A stretch of DNA of 64,000 bases from Cellulomonas sp. NTE-D12 (GCF_027923705.1 NZ_AP026442.1:1860001-1924000); one strand, 5' to 3'. Shown: positions 52,776-61,371, counted from the stretch's first letter. Notes: generated by a model not told the origin, from the letters alone. Translations and numbers: made by a program.

Positions 52776-53285
52776 ATGAGCAGCGCAGCAGGCGCCCCGA
52801 CCAGCCCCCGGAAGCACCCGATCCCGCATCTGCGGCCTCGCACGCTGCTGAAGCGAGCCGATCTGGCACTGGTTCATCCGACCGTGCTCGCCGAGGCGGA
52901 GCATCGCGCCGCGAGCCTTCAGCTGCGGGTCGCCGACGCCATCACGTCGTTCGCCGGCTCGATGTGGTTCGTGTATCTCCACATCCTGCTGTTCGCCGTC
53001 TGGATGTCGTGGTTCGAGCAGTCACCGTGGCCGACGTTGACCCTCATCGTGTCGCTCGAGGCGATCTTCCTGTCGACCTTCGTCATGATCGGGCAGAACA
53101 GGCAAGCAGCGTTCCAGCAGGCCAAGGCCGATCACGACTACCAGGAGCAGGAGTCGCTCCTGAAGGAGAACACCGAGCTCACCCGGCTCATCCACGCCCT
53201 GTCCGAAGAGATCCACGCGCGCGTGCTCGCCGAGGTGCAGGCCGGGTTGGCGGTCACGGCGCGGCCCGAAGAGCCGCCGCACTGA
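52776..53285 (+). CDS. DUF1003 membrane protein
   Basis: A 169-residue protein with two membrane helices (MWFVYLHILLFAVWMSWF and LTLIVSLEAIFLSTFVMIG) followed by a charged region with NRQAAFQQAKADHDYQEQES and a C-terminal coiled coil. This is the DUF1003 signature; the function of the family is unknown. GGAG precedes the ATG at 52776. It is convergent to the cupredoxin gene, with only 30 bp between stops. Confidence 0.9.
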   Translation: MSSAAGAPTSPRKHPIPHLRPRTLLKRADLALVHPTVLAEAEHRAASLQLRVADAITSFAGSMWFVYLHILLFAVWMSWFEQSPWPTLTLIVSLEAIFLSTFVMIGQNRQAAFQQAKADHDYQEQESLLKENTELTRLIHALSEEIHARVLAEVQAGLAVTARPEEPPH

Positions 53286-53315
53286 GCAGCACCGGCCGGC
53301 ACGCTCATCGGCGGC

Positions 53316-53936
53316 TCAGGAGACGGTCAGCTCCGTGTACATCCCGGCCGCGTAGTGCCCGGGCAGGTTGCAGATCAGCTCGTACCGTCCGGCCGGCAGG
53401 TCGAGGGTGGTCCAGCCCGCGGTGCGCGGCGCGATGCCGTCGCCGGTGCCGGATCCCGCGCTGCGGGACGCCTCGCCGAGGCTGCCGGACTCGTCGACCG
53501 TGCCGTCGGCGCCCACGGATCGCGCGCCCACCTGCTGCCCGTCGGCCAGCGGCAGCACCACCAGCTCGTGGGTGCGCCATCCGGTGTTGGCGAGCACCAG
53601 CGAGACCGTCCCGGACGGTACGGCGGCCCGGTCCACGACCAGGCCCATGTGGCCGCGGCCGCCCATCATCGCGCCCATGTCGACCGCCGTGATGCGCACG
53701 GTGGTGCCGTCCAGCCGGGGCACGGCCGTGCCGACGCGACCGCTCATCATCCCGCCGGCGCCGTGACCCGGGCCGACGGAGCTCCAGCCGCGGTTCGTGG
53801 TCGCGCCGCCGCCGGCGTTGCCGGCCCAGGCGACGGTCGCCGCCACCGAACCGATGAGCAGGACGACCGCGGTGACCAGAGCGGCGAGCAGCCAGCTCCG
53901 CCGTCGTCGACGCGGTCCTGCCTCTGCGGCGCTCAT
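53316..53936 (-). CDS. Membrane-anchored cupredoxin
   Basis: A 206-residue protein with an N-terminal membrane helix (SWLLAALVTAVVLLIGSVAA) and an extracytoplasmic cupredoxin fold. All type 1 copper ligands are present: His123 in WRTHELVVLP, and Cys189, His194 and Met199 in the CNLPGHYAAGM loop. The central region is rich in Gly and Met (GHGAGGMMSG, DMGAMMGGRGHMG), which could give additional copper binding. It may carry electrons or buffer periplasmic-side copper. It overlaps the SHOCT gene by 4 bp. Confidence 0.88.
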   Translation of the reverse strand: MSAAEAGPRRRRRSWLLAALVTAVVLLIGSVAATVAWAGNAGGGATTNRGWSSVGPGHGAGGMMSGRVGTAVPRLDGTTVRITAVDMGAMMGGRGHMGLVVDRAAVPSGTVSLVLANTGWRTHELVVLPLADGQQVGARSVGADGTVDESGSLGEASRSAGSGTGDGIAPRTAGWTTLDLPAGRYELICNLPGHYAAGMYTELTVS

Positions 53937-54214
53937 CGGTTCCCCGGCTCGCCGAGCGCCGCACGCACCTGCTGGTACGTCGCCAGGTCGATCTCGCCCG
54001 CCGCGAGGCGTCGGTCGAGGAGCTCGAGCGGCGAGGGTGCCGGTGCCGGTCCGAAACCGGTCGGTGGCGGCGGGAACGGCACGCCGTCGTTCGCCCGGTG
54101 CCCGGATCGAGCCAGAGCGACCACCAGCCAGACGATCGCGGCGATCAGCAGCACCCAGAAGAGACCCATGAACACCCAGCCGACGCCCATCCCGGCGCCG
54201 TACCCACCCATCAT
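53933..54214 (-). CDS. SHOCT-domain small membrane protein
   Basis: A 93-residue protein: a Gly/Met-rich start (MMGGYGAGMGVGW), one long membrane helix (VFMGLFWVLLIAAIVWLVVA), a Pro-rich linker and a C-terminal SHOCT motif (LELLDRRLAAGEIDLATYQQ). GAGGAG precedes the double ATG. SHOCT domains are short oligomerisation-type modules, often in small membrane proteins with copper genes. First gene of the cupredoxin operon. Confidence 0.88.
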   Translation of the reverse strand: MMGGYGAGMGVGWVFMGLFWVLLIAAIVWLVVALARSGHRANDGVPFPPPPTGFGPAPAPSPLELLDRRLAAGEIDLATYQQVRAALGEPGNR

Positions 54215-54301
54215 GACGATCTCCTCGGACAGCCCGGCCGGCACGTTCCGCCGACCTGATGCGAACCAGGCTCCGGCAACGATGCGAAGGCTCGGACATC
54301 G

Positions 54302-54323
54302 CGATGGTTGAGATTCGATGAAG
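54302..54323 (-). promoter_or_regulatory. 11-bp direct-repeat box, cupredoxin operon
   Basis: On the minus strand the sequence reads CTTCATCGAAT followed at once by CTCAACCATCG, two imperfect 11-bp repeats. It lies 87 bp before the SHOCT/cupredoxin operon start. The same box occurs at 59108 and 61372. Tandem 11-bp repeats are the usual binding format of OmpR/PhoB-type response regulators. Confidence 0.6.
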
Positions 54324-54486
54324 GACCGCCGCAGCGGCTCCCGGGTAGCCGCTCGTCCTCAGGCCCATGGTGTCCAATGGCGCGTCCAGGATCCGTGCCC
54401 GGCGGGCGCGCGCCGGTCCGCTGGTCCTCGGGCCGTTGCTGCACGACCCCGACCGTCGCCGTGACCCTTCTGAGAGGCGTTCATCG

Positions 54487-55137
54487 ATGAGCAAGAAGCG
54501 CACCCCGGAGCTGACCGAGCGTCAGGCACGCCTTGCGGAGGTCAAGCAGGCGCAGCGGCGCGCCGAGCGGCGTCGCCGCCTGCTGGTCTGGACGATCGTC
54601 GGCGTCGTGGTGCTCGCGCTGGTCGGGACGACCGTCACCGTGCTCGTGCGCCAGGCCGACCAGGAGGCGAGCGTCCAGGCTGCTGCCAAGGCCCCGATCC
54701 AGGGCGTCAAGACGTTCTCCGACCTGTCCCGCAACCACGTCACCGGCACCGTCACGTACGCGCAGAACCCGCCCGTCGGTGGCGACCACTCCGAGATCGT
54801 GCAGAACTGCGGCTACTACTCCGCGCCGGTGGCCGACGAGAACGCCGTGCACTCCCTCGAGCACGGTGCGGTCTGGATCACCCACGACCCGAACCTTCCC
54901 GCGGCCCAGCTGGCCACCCTGAAGTCGCTGGCCGCGACGAGCTCCTACGTCCTGGTCACGCCCCGCGCCGGCCTGCCGGCGGAGGTGGTCGCCTCGGCAT
55001 GGGGCCTGCAGCTGCAGCTGAGCTCGACGGACGACCCCCGACTGGCGGCCTTCGTCACGAAGTACGCCAACGGCCCCCAGACCCCGGAGCAGGGCGCCGC
55101 GTGCTCCGGCGGGACGGGGACGCCCGACGCGCCCTGA
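54487..55137 (+). CDS. DUF3105 membrane-anchored protein
   Basis: A 216-residue protein with a basic N-terminus, one membrane helix (LVWTIVGVVVLALVGTTVTV) and an extracytoplasmic DUF3105 domain containing YAQNPPVGGDHSEIVQNCGY, HSLEHGAVWITH and a C-terminal Cys. The conserved His, Cys and Glu residues suggest metal or redox chemistry, but the family has no proven function. DUF3105 genes are often found near copper genes in actinobacteria. It is convergent with the broken lgt gene and overlaps its open frame slightly. Confidence 0.88.
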   Translation: MSKKRTPELTERQARLAEVKQAQRRAERRRRLLVWTIVGVVVLALVGTTVTVLVRQADQEASVQAAAKAPIQGVKTFSDLSRNHVTGTVTYAQNPPVGGDHSEIVQNCGYYSAPVADENAVHSLEHGAVWITHDPNLPAAQLATLKSLAATSSYVLVTPRAGLPAEVVASAWGLQLQLSSTDDPRLAAFVTKYANGPQTPEQGAACSGGTGTPDAP

Positions 55138-55139
55138 CG

Positions 55140-55801
55140 GCCGGGCCCGCTCCAGCGTCCAGGGCACAGGGCGGCGACGAGCCGGCACCCGCGGTCACCG
55201 CACGAGCGGCAGCGCTCGGTGAGCGCCGTCGGTTCACCGTCGGCTGCACCTTCCGCCCGCCGCGCGCCGGCCCGGAGCACCAGGAGCGCACCGAACACGA
55301 CGCCGAGCACAGCCCACAGCTGCGGCTGGGTGAGGCGCCCGAGCACCCGGATGGTGATCCGGAGCATGTCGACGAGGAACCGAGAGACGCCCGGCAGCAC
55401 GAGGTAGGCGCCGAAGACACCGAGCGGCGCGAGCCGGCGCTCCAGGCGCCACAGGACCACGGTGATCACGACTGCGGCGAGCGCCTGGTGCAGCGGGGTG
55501 GGGTGCACGGGGACGCTCGTGGGCACGGCGCCGTTGGTGAACGTCACGCCCCAGGGCAGGGTGTTCGGCGTCCCGTAGGTGCCGTCGCCGGACAGGAAGC
55601 GGCCGATACGGCCGATGCCGTACGCGAGGGCGAGCGGCGGCGGCGCCGGCGACCTCGGCCGGCGGCAGATGGTGGCGCCGGATGATCACGAGGCCGGCGC
55701 GCGCCTCCCAGCAGCCACATCGCGACGAGCGCGGCCGCGGCCGTGCTGACGCCGTAGCTCTGGACGTGAAAGGTCCCGATCGAGAAGAGGACGGGCAGCA
55801 C
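55140..55801 (-). pseudogene. lgt: Broken prolipoprotein diacylglyceryl transferase (lgt-like)
   Basis: From the GTG at 55801 (GGAAGGAG upstream) the frame begins like a short Lgt: LPVLFSIGTFHVQSYGVSTA, up to MWLLG. At about 55700 it jumps to a second frame with IIRRHHLPPAEVAGAAAA, and at about 55637 to a third with LALAYGIGRIGRFLSGDGTY and VPVHPTPLHQAL. About 80 residues between the first and second segments are missing, and the usual GRIGC reads GRIGR. The third frame stays open into the antisense of DUF3105. An intact Lgt must exist elsewhere in the genome for lipoproteins to be modified. This copy is non-functional. Confidence 0.75.
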
Positions 55802-55934
55802 CGGCGACTCCTTCCGTGGCGTGCGCAGGGCGCACGTGGGCGCGCTCCGCCCGGGGACCACGGTCGCGGCGGTTCCCTCGCCGCCCGGCTCCCGTGCGAT
55901 CGACGTTCGATCAAGGGGCACGGGACCGGTTGGC

Positions 55935-55959
55935 ACATATACCCCCATGGGGTATATGT
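55935..55959. promoter_or_regulatory. CsoR-type copper operator
   Basis: ACATATACCCC (55935-55945) and GGGGTATATGT (55949-55959) are perfect 11-bp inverted arms with a 3-bp spacer. The TACCCC...GGGGTA pattern is the known form of CsoR-family copper/sulfide-sensor operators. It lies 31 bp upstream of the copper ATPase start. No csoR gene is visible in the window, so the regulator would act from elsewhere. Confidence 0.8.
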
Positions 55960-55990
55960 AGGCGCGGGGACGACGAGAGGGGACGGAACG

Positions 55991-58378
55991 ATGCCGGATC
56001 GGACGATCACGCTGCAGGTGACCGGGATGCACGTGAGCGGCTCGGCCGGCACCGTCGAACGACGGCTCGCCGCCCGGCCGGGGGTCCACGCGGTGGCCGC
56101 GAACGCGGTCGCCCAGACAGCGACGGTGACGTACGACGCGAGCGAGACGTCGGCCGCCGAGCTGGAGCAGTGGGTGCGCGAGTGCGGCTACCACTGCGCG
56201 GGCCAGTCCGTCCCGACGCACGTGTGCGATCCCCACGCCGAGCCGGCTCAGCCCGGCTCCGCGACGCCCCACGACCACGGGACGCCTGACGGCCACGACG
56301 GGGACGTGGTCCACACCGCGGCGGGTCCGCACGAGGCGCACGAGGCACCGGCGACGTCCCCGCACGAGGCGATGGGCCACGGCGGTCACCACGTCGGCAT
56401 GTCGATGGCGGCGATGGTCGCCGACATGCGGCGCAGGTTCGTGGTCGCCGCCGTCCTGTCGGTGCCGATCGTGCTGCTCTCGCCGATCGGTCGGGACGTC
56501 CTCGGGTTCACCGCGGCGGCACCGTTCGGCCTGCGGGACGACGTGGTCGCATTGGTGCTGTCGCTGCCGGTGATCTTCTACTCCGCCTGGATCTTCTTCA
56601 GCGGCGCCGTCTCGGCCCTGCGTGCACGGACCCTCGACATGATGGTGCTGGTCGCCGTCGGGGTCGGCACCGGGTGGGTGTACTCCGTCGTGGTCACCCT
56701 CACCGGCGGCGGCGACGTGTTCTACGAGGCGTCCACCGTGCTCGCCGCGTTCGTCCTGCTCGGCCACTGGCTCGAGATGCGGGCGCGGGGTGGCGCGAAC
56801 GACGCGGTCCGCACCCTCCTGGAGCTGGCCCCGCCCAAGGCGGTGGTGCTGCGTGGCGACCAGGAGCTCGAGGTCTCCACCGACCAGGTGCAGGTCGGCG
56901 ACCTCCTGCTGATCCGCCCCGGCGCCAAGGTGCCCGTGGATGCCGTCGTCGAGCAGGGGCAGTCGGAGCTGGACGAGTCGATGGTGACCGGCGAGAGCCT
57001 GCCGGTGGCCAAGGCCGTAGGCGACGATCTGGTGGGCGCCTCGATCAACACCACCGGCGCGCTGCGCGCGCGGGCCACCAAGGTCGGCGCGGACACCGCG
57101 CTGGCGCAGATCGTCAAGCTGGTCCAGGAGGCGCAGAACTCCAAGGCACCGGGTCAGCGGCTGGCGGACCGGGCGGCGTTCTGGCTGGTGCTCGTCGCCC
57201 TGGTCGGCGGCGGGCTGACGTTCGTCGTCTGGCTCGCGGCCGGTGCGGGGCTGCAGGCAGCGCTGCTCTTCGCGATCACCGTCGTGGTGATCACCTGCCC
57301 CGACGCCCTAGGGCTGGCCACGCCGACCGCGCTCATGGTCGGGACCGGGTTGGGCGCTCACCGGGGAGTGCTCTTCAAGAGCGCCGGCGCCCTGGAGTCG
57401 CTCGCGCGGGTGCAGACCGTCGTGATGGACAAGACCGGCACGCTCACCTTGGGGGCGCCCGCGGTCACCGACGTCCGCACCCACGAGCTGGACGCCGGCG
57501 AGGTGCTGCGCCTGGCCGCGGCCGTGGAGCGGGAGTCCGAGCACCCCCTGGCGCGGGCCGTGGTCGCCGACGCGGAGCGTCGGGGGCTCGCCGTGCCCGC
57601 AGCGACCTCGTTCCGCGCGGTACCCGGGCACGGGGCGGCTGGCCGGGTCGACGGCAGGACCGTCCTGGTGGGAAGCCGCACGCTCCTGGCAGAGGAAGGT
57701 GTCGACCCGGGTGTCGTGACGGCGGACCAGGACGAGCTGGCCGGCGCCGGCCGCACCGCCGTGCTCGTGGCCGTCGACGGCCACGCCGTCGGCGTGATCG
57801 GCCTCGCGGACGCGGTGCGACCGACGTCCGCGGCTGCTGTCCGGTCGCTGCACGACCTCGGGGTACGGGTCGTCATGCTCACCGGTGACAACCAGGGCAC
57901 CGCCGACCGGATCGCCGCCGAGCTCGGCATCGACAGCGTGATCGCGCAGGTGCTGCCCGGCGACAAGGCGGCGGTGGTCGCCCGGCTGCAGGCCGACGGC
58001 ACCCGCGTGGCCATGGTCGGCGACGGCGTGAACGACGCTCCCGCGCTGGCCGGCGCGGACGTCGGCATCGCGATCGGCGCCGGCACGGACGTGGCCATCG
58101 AGACCGCGGACGTCGTGCTGATGCGCTCCGACCCGATGGACGTCGCCGTGGCCCTGCGCATCGGACGCGGCACGCTGCGCAAGATGCGCCAGAACCTCGG
58201 ATGGGCGATCGGCTACAACGCCGTCGCCCTGCCCATCGCCGCCGGCGTGCTCGCCCCGGCGTTCGGCCTGGTGCTGCGCCCGGAGATCGCGGCCTTGTCC
58301 ATGTCCGGCTCGTCGCTGATCGTCGCCACCAACGCCCTGCTGCTCAAGCGGTTGAGGCTGCCGCCGGCCGTGAGGTGA
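55991..58378 (+). CDS. Copper-type P1B ATPase (CopA/CopB-like)
   Basis: A 795-residue pump. Residues 1-70 are HMA-like, but the metal motif GMxCxxC reads GMHVSGSA, so the cysteines are lost. Residues about 76-140 are rich in His and Met (THVCDPHAEP, PHDHGTPDGHDGD, MGHGGHHVGMSM) and probably replace it. Then come eight helices with the channel motif Cys436-Pro-Asp438 in ITCPDALGLATPTA, the phosphorylated Asp480 in DKTGTLT, the SEHPL motif of P1B pumps and GDGVNDAP. It should export Cu(I), Cu(II) or Ag(I). GAGAGGGGA precedes the ATG. Confidence 0.92.
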   Translation: MPDRTITLQVTGMHVSGSAGTVERRLAARPGVHAVAANAVAQTATVTYDASETSAAELEQWVRECGYHCAGQSVPTHVCDPHAEPAQPGSATPHDHGTPDGHDGDVVHTAAGPHEAHEAPATSPHEAMGHGGHHVGMSMAAMVADMRRRFVVAAVLSVPIVLLSPIGRDVLGFTAAAPFGLRDDVVALVLSLPVIFYSAWIFFSGAVSALRARTLDMMVLVAVGVGTGWVYSVVVTLTGGGDVFYEASTVLAAFVLLGHWLEMRARGGANDAVRTLLELAPPKAVVLRGDQELEVSTDQVQVGDLLLIRPGAKVPVDAVVEQGQSELDESMVTGESLPVAKAVGDDLVGASINTTGALRARATKVGADTALAQIVKLVQEAQNSKAPGQRLADRAAFWLVLVALVGGGLTFVVWLAAGAGLQAALLFAITVVVITCPDALGLATPTALMVGTGLGAHRGVLFKSAGALESLARVQTVVMDKTGTLTLGAPAVTDVRTHELDAGEVLRLAAAVERESEHPLARAVVADAERRGLAVPAATSFRAVPGHGAAGRVDGRTVLVGSRTLLAEEGVDPGVVTADQDELAGAGRTAVLVAVDGHAVGVIGLADAVRPTSAAAVRSLHDLGVRVVMLTGDNQGTADRIAAELGIDSVIAQVLPGDKAAVVARLQADGTRVAMVGDGVNDAPALAGADVGIAIGAGTDVAIETADVVLMRSDPMDVAVALRIGRGTLRKMRQNLGWAIGYNAVALPIAAGVLAPAFGLVLRPEIAALSMSGSSLIVATNALLLKRLRLPPAVR

Positions 58379-58610
58379 ACCGTCGGGTCGGGGAGGGACC
58401 AGGTCGGGTTCATCAGGTCGTGATCGAACGTCCCGCCGACCTTCGCGCTTGCGCCGCCAGCATGGCCGGGTGCGCGTACCCGACGTCGCCGCGGCGGCGG
58501 CCTCTGACCGGGTCGTCCGGCGTCGTGACCTGCGCGCACCTCGGCCGGGGCTGCGCCTGCAGCGGGGCAGCAGGCGGCCACCACCTGCTCGGGCGTGGTC
58601 GCGGGGCCAC

Positions 58611-59065
58611 AGCTCAACGGGCGTCTGAGGTGGCGGACCTGTGCGACCTGTGGCAGAAGCCCTACCGAGACCGCGCCGACGCCGTCGTCTCGGCACTCGT
58701 CCTGAACGGCGCCTTCCAGCACCGCTTAGGCCGGCCCCAGGTGCCTCACGTCGGGGTACCGGACCCTGGAGGAACGGGCGGCACTGCGGATCACTCGCGG
58801 CGGTCTGGCGGCACCGCCAGGGACGAGCAACCACGGTTGGGGCCTGGCGATCGACTTCTGCCCGGACACCTGCACCCGCCCGGCCGGGGCGTGGCTGAGG
58901 GCGAACGGGCGCACCTATGGCTGGGACAACCCCTCCTGGGCCAGGCCCGGCGGAGTGGGCCCGTACGAGCCGTGGCACTGGGAGTTCGTCGTCGGGGTGA
59001 AGGCGCTGGCCGGACGGTCGCAGGCGGGCGGCGAGCCGTGTTCAGCGCTCCTCCTTGCGCGGTGA
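58611..59065 (+). pseudogene. M15 peptidase (D,D-carboxypeptidase, VanY-like) remnant
   Basis: The stretch reads VADLCDLWQKPYRDRADAVV and LNGAFQHRL in one frame, then, after an extra base near 58744, continues as LTSGYRTLEERAALR, GTSNHGWGLAIDFCP, YGWDNPSWARPGG and EPWHWEF to a stop at 59063-59065. The zinc-site elements SNHGWGLAxD and EPWHWEF are those of M15 D-Ala-D-Ala carboxypeptidases. A second frame break seems present near 58620, and no signal peptide region is intact. Upstream DNA to 58379 shows no further recognisable homology. Confidence 0.7.
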
Positions 59066-59107
59066 GCACCCGCTCGGACCCACGTCGCGGCGTCGCTCAC
59101 CCGCGGC

Positions 59108-59129
59108 CTTCACCGAGTCTTGATCGTGC
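59108..59129 (+). promoter_or_regulatory. 11-bp direct-repeat box, small SHOCT gene
   Basis: CTTCACCGAGT is followed at once by CTTGATCGTGC, two imperfect 11-bp repeats on the coding strand, 88 bp before the SHOCT gene start. It matches the boxes at 54302 and 61372 in sequence and, for the first of these, in distance to the start codon. Confidence 0.6.
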
Positions 59130-59217
59130 GTGCGGTCACCGTTGACGCGGGCCTCCGATGCTGGTGGAACGGGCACCGATCGGCGTCCCTTCGAACGATG
59201 AGCTCCGGGAGGCCGAC

Positions 59218-59448
59218 ATGCCCGCGTGGTGCAGCGCGTCGTCCGGTCCCGGCTGGGTCCTGATGGTTGTTGCCTGGGCTGCTGTGGTCGGCCTGACGGT
59301 CTGGATCGTCTGCCGGTTGTTCCCCGCGCAGGTTCGACCCGACGCGCGCACGCTGCTCGAGGAGCGCCTGGCGGCCGGTGAGCTCGGCGTCGAGCAGTAC
59401 CTCGAGCTGAAGCGCGTCCTCGACGACGGCCCGCGCCCCGCGGCGTGA
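59218..59448 (+). CDS. SHOCT-domain small membrane protein
   Basis: A 76-residue protein with one membrane helix (GWVLMVVAWAAVVGLTVWIV) and a C-terminal SHOCT motif (TLLEERLAAGELGVEQYLEL). The ATG at 59218 follows CGGGAGG; the upstream ATG at 59158 lacks one. It is convergent with the histidine kinase gene, and it shares an upstream regulatory box with the cupredoxin operon, whose first gene encodes a similar protein. Confidence 0.85.
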   Translation: MPAWCSASSGPGWVLMVVAWAAVVGLTVWIVCRLFPAQVRPDARTLLEERLAAGELGVEQYLELKRVLDDGPRPAA

Positions 59449-59463
59449 GCCACGTCCGACCGC

Positions 59464-60588
59464 TCAGGACTCCGGCGGCAGGTCGATCTCGACGCGTGCA
59501 CCGCGTCCCGGGCCGTCGCTGAACGCGGCGACCCGCCCGCCGTGCGCCTCGACCAGCGCCCGGACGATCGCGAGCCCGATGCCCGATCCGCCGTCCGTGC
59601 GCGACCGGGCGGTGTCCACCCGGTAGAACCGTTCGAACACGTGGGGCAGGTGCTCGGCCGGGATCCCGGAGCCGGTGTCGGAGACCGTCAAGCGGACGGC
59701 ACGCTCGGGCGTGCGCGCCGCCGCGAGGGTGATCGCGCCGCCTGCTGGCGTGTGCCGCAGAGCGTTGTCCAGCAGGTTCCCCAGCACCTGGCCGAACCGG
59801 TCGTGGTCGACCAGCACACCAGGCAGACCATCACCACGCTCGACCCGAACGAGAACCCCAGCCGCGGACGCTCGGTCGGCGACGGCGGCAGCGGCGCTGA
59901 GCAGCAGGTCGTTCGGGTCCGTGCGCACGCGTGCGACCTGGACGCCGGGCGCCTCCGCGCGGGTCACGGCAGCCAGGTCGTCGGCCAGGCGGGTCAACCG
60001 CGCGCCCTGGTCGCGCAGCACCGCGATCGTCTGCGGCTCGAGCTCGACGACGCCGTCCTCGAGACCGTCCAGATATGCGCCCAGCGTCGCCACGGGCGTG
60101 CGCAGCTCGTGCGCGACGTCGGCCAGCAGTCGCCGACGCAGCTGCTCGCTGTCGGCCAGCTGTCCCGCCATCGCGTTGAACGAGGTCGCCAGGGCGTCGA
60201 ACTCCGCGCCGAGCCGCGGCGTGGGCACCCGGGCGTCGAACCGCCCGGCGGCCAGGAGCGCGGCGGCGGTCGCGACCGCGTGCAGCGACCGACCGACCCG
60301 GCGAGCGAGCACCACCGCGACCGCGAGCGACGTGGCGAGCCCCACCGCCAGGCCCAGCCCGACGGACAGGGCCGACGCCGAGCGGAAGGCCTCCTCGGCG
60401 TGCACCACCGCGGCGGGGTCCGCGACCCCGGTACCCACCAGGTGCCGATGGAAGAGCACCGGTCCGGCGAACCCGGCCACGAGCCACGCCGTGACGCCTG
60501 CCACGCCCATCACCAGGGTGAACGCCACCACCAGCCGGGCGGCGAGCCCGGTCCGGCCGCCCCGGACCGGCCGGACGCTCGTGCTCAT
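59464..60588 (-). CDS. Sensor histidine kinase (OmpR-system, BaeS-like)
   Basis: A 374-residue kinase. Two membrane helices (about 18-45 and 72-96) bracket a short extracytoplasmic loop of about 27 residues that contains His47, His49 and His63, possible metal ligands. A HAMP domain follows, then the dimerisation/phosphoacceptor box with His160 in LLADVAHELRTP, and an HATPase domain (NLLDNALRHTP, DTGSGIP, GSGIGLAI). It overlaps the response regulator gene by 4 bp. Given the neighbours, copper or redox state is the likely signal; this is inference. Confidence 0.92.
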   Translation of the reverse strand: MSTSVRPVRGGRTGLAARLVVAFTLVMGVAGVTAWLVAGFAGPVLFHRHLVGTGVADPAAVVHAEEAFRSASALSVGLGLAVGLATSLAVAVVLARRVGRSLHAVATAAALLAAGRFDARVPTPRLGAEFDALATSFNAMAGQLADSEQLRRRLLADVAHELRTPVATLGAYLDGLEDGVVELEPQTIAVLRDQGARLTRLADDLAAVTRAEAPGVQVARVRTDPNDLLLSAAAAVADRASAAGVLVRVERGDGLPGVLVDHDRFGQVLGNLLDNALRHTPAGGAITLAAARTPERAVRLTVSDTGSGIPAEHLPHVFERFYRVDTARSRTDGGSGIGLAIVRALVEAHGGRVAAFSDGPGRGARVEIDLPPES

Positions 60589-61310
60589 GCGCCGGTGCCC
60601 ATGCGGTAGCCGACGCCCCGCACCGTCCGCACGAACCGCTGCGCGTCGACGGTGTCGCCGAGCTTCTGGCGCAGGTGCAGCACGTGCACGTCGACGAGGT
60701 GCTCGTCTCCCACCCAGCCGTCGCCCCAGACCGCCTCGATCAGCTGCCGGCGGGTCAGCACCGCAGCCGGGCGCCGGGCCAGGGCGGCCAGCACGTCAAA
60801 CTCCGTACGGGTCAACGCCACCGGCTCACCGTCCACCTCCACCTCGCGGCCGGCGAGGTCGAGGTGCAGCGAGCCGACGACGAGGGGCGGGACCGACCCG
60901 TCCTGCGGGCGCCCCGGGTTCCCGAACGACCGGCGGGGCCGGCGTTGCATCGCGGCGATCCGGGCGACCAGCTCGCGGGGGCGGAACGGTTTGGTCACGT
61001 AGTCGTCTGCACCGACCGACAGGCCGATCACCGTGTCGAGCTCATCCGTGCGGGCCGTCAGCATCACCACGTAGCAGTCGGAGAAGGTGCGCAGCTGCCT
61101 GCACACCTCCACCCCGTCCAGCCGCGGCAGCCCCAGGTCCAGCACGACGACGTCCGGGTCCAGCTCCCGGGCGGCGTTCACCGCGTCGGGACCGTCGAAC
61201 GCGAGCCGCACCTCGTAGCCCTCCCGGCGCAGGTACCCCGCGACGAGGTCGGCGAGGGGACGCTCGTCGTCCACGACGAGGGCGCGACGGGCGGCCGTTG
61301 CGGTGCTCAC
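60585..61310 (-). CDS. OmpR-family response regulator
   Basis: A 241-residue regulator. The receiver domain has the acidic pair Asp14-Asp15, the phosphorylated Asp58 in VVVLDLGLPRLDG and the Lys in DDYVTKPF. The C-terminal winged helix includes LTRTEFDVLAALARRP and DVHVLHLRQKLG. The start is the GTG at 61310. It is the first gene of the two-gene system and divergent to the glutaredoxin-like operon. I propose that it binds the three 11-bp direct-repeat boxes in this region. Confidence 0.93.
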   Translation of the reverse strand: MSTATAARRALVVDDERPLADLVAGYLRREGYEVRLAFDGPDAVNAARELDPDVVVLDLGLPRLDGVEVCRQLRTFSDCYVVMLTARTDELDTVIGLSVGADDYVTKPFRPRELVARIAAMQRRPRRSFGNPGRPQDGSVPPLVVGSLHLDLAGREVEVDGEPVALTRTEFDVLAALARRPAAVLTRRQLIEAVWGDGWVGDEHLVDVHVLHLRQKLGDTVDAQRFVRTVRGVGYRMGTGA

Positions 61311-61371
61311 CCGGTCATTGTGATCGGACCCGCACGTGCGGCCGAACGTCTCGCCGCACCGCCACGGGGAC

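Noticed and set aside
54945..55547. An intact 200-residue lgt-like gene
   Set aside because: Homology continues upstream past a stop in that frame and the tail runs antisense into DUF3105, so it is part of a broken gene.
58201..59145. A 314-residue protein downstream of the copper ATPase
   Set aside because: The frame starts inside the ATPase gene and only a central stretch resembles M15 peptidase before the frame breaks.
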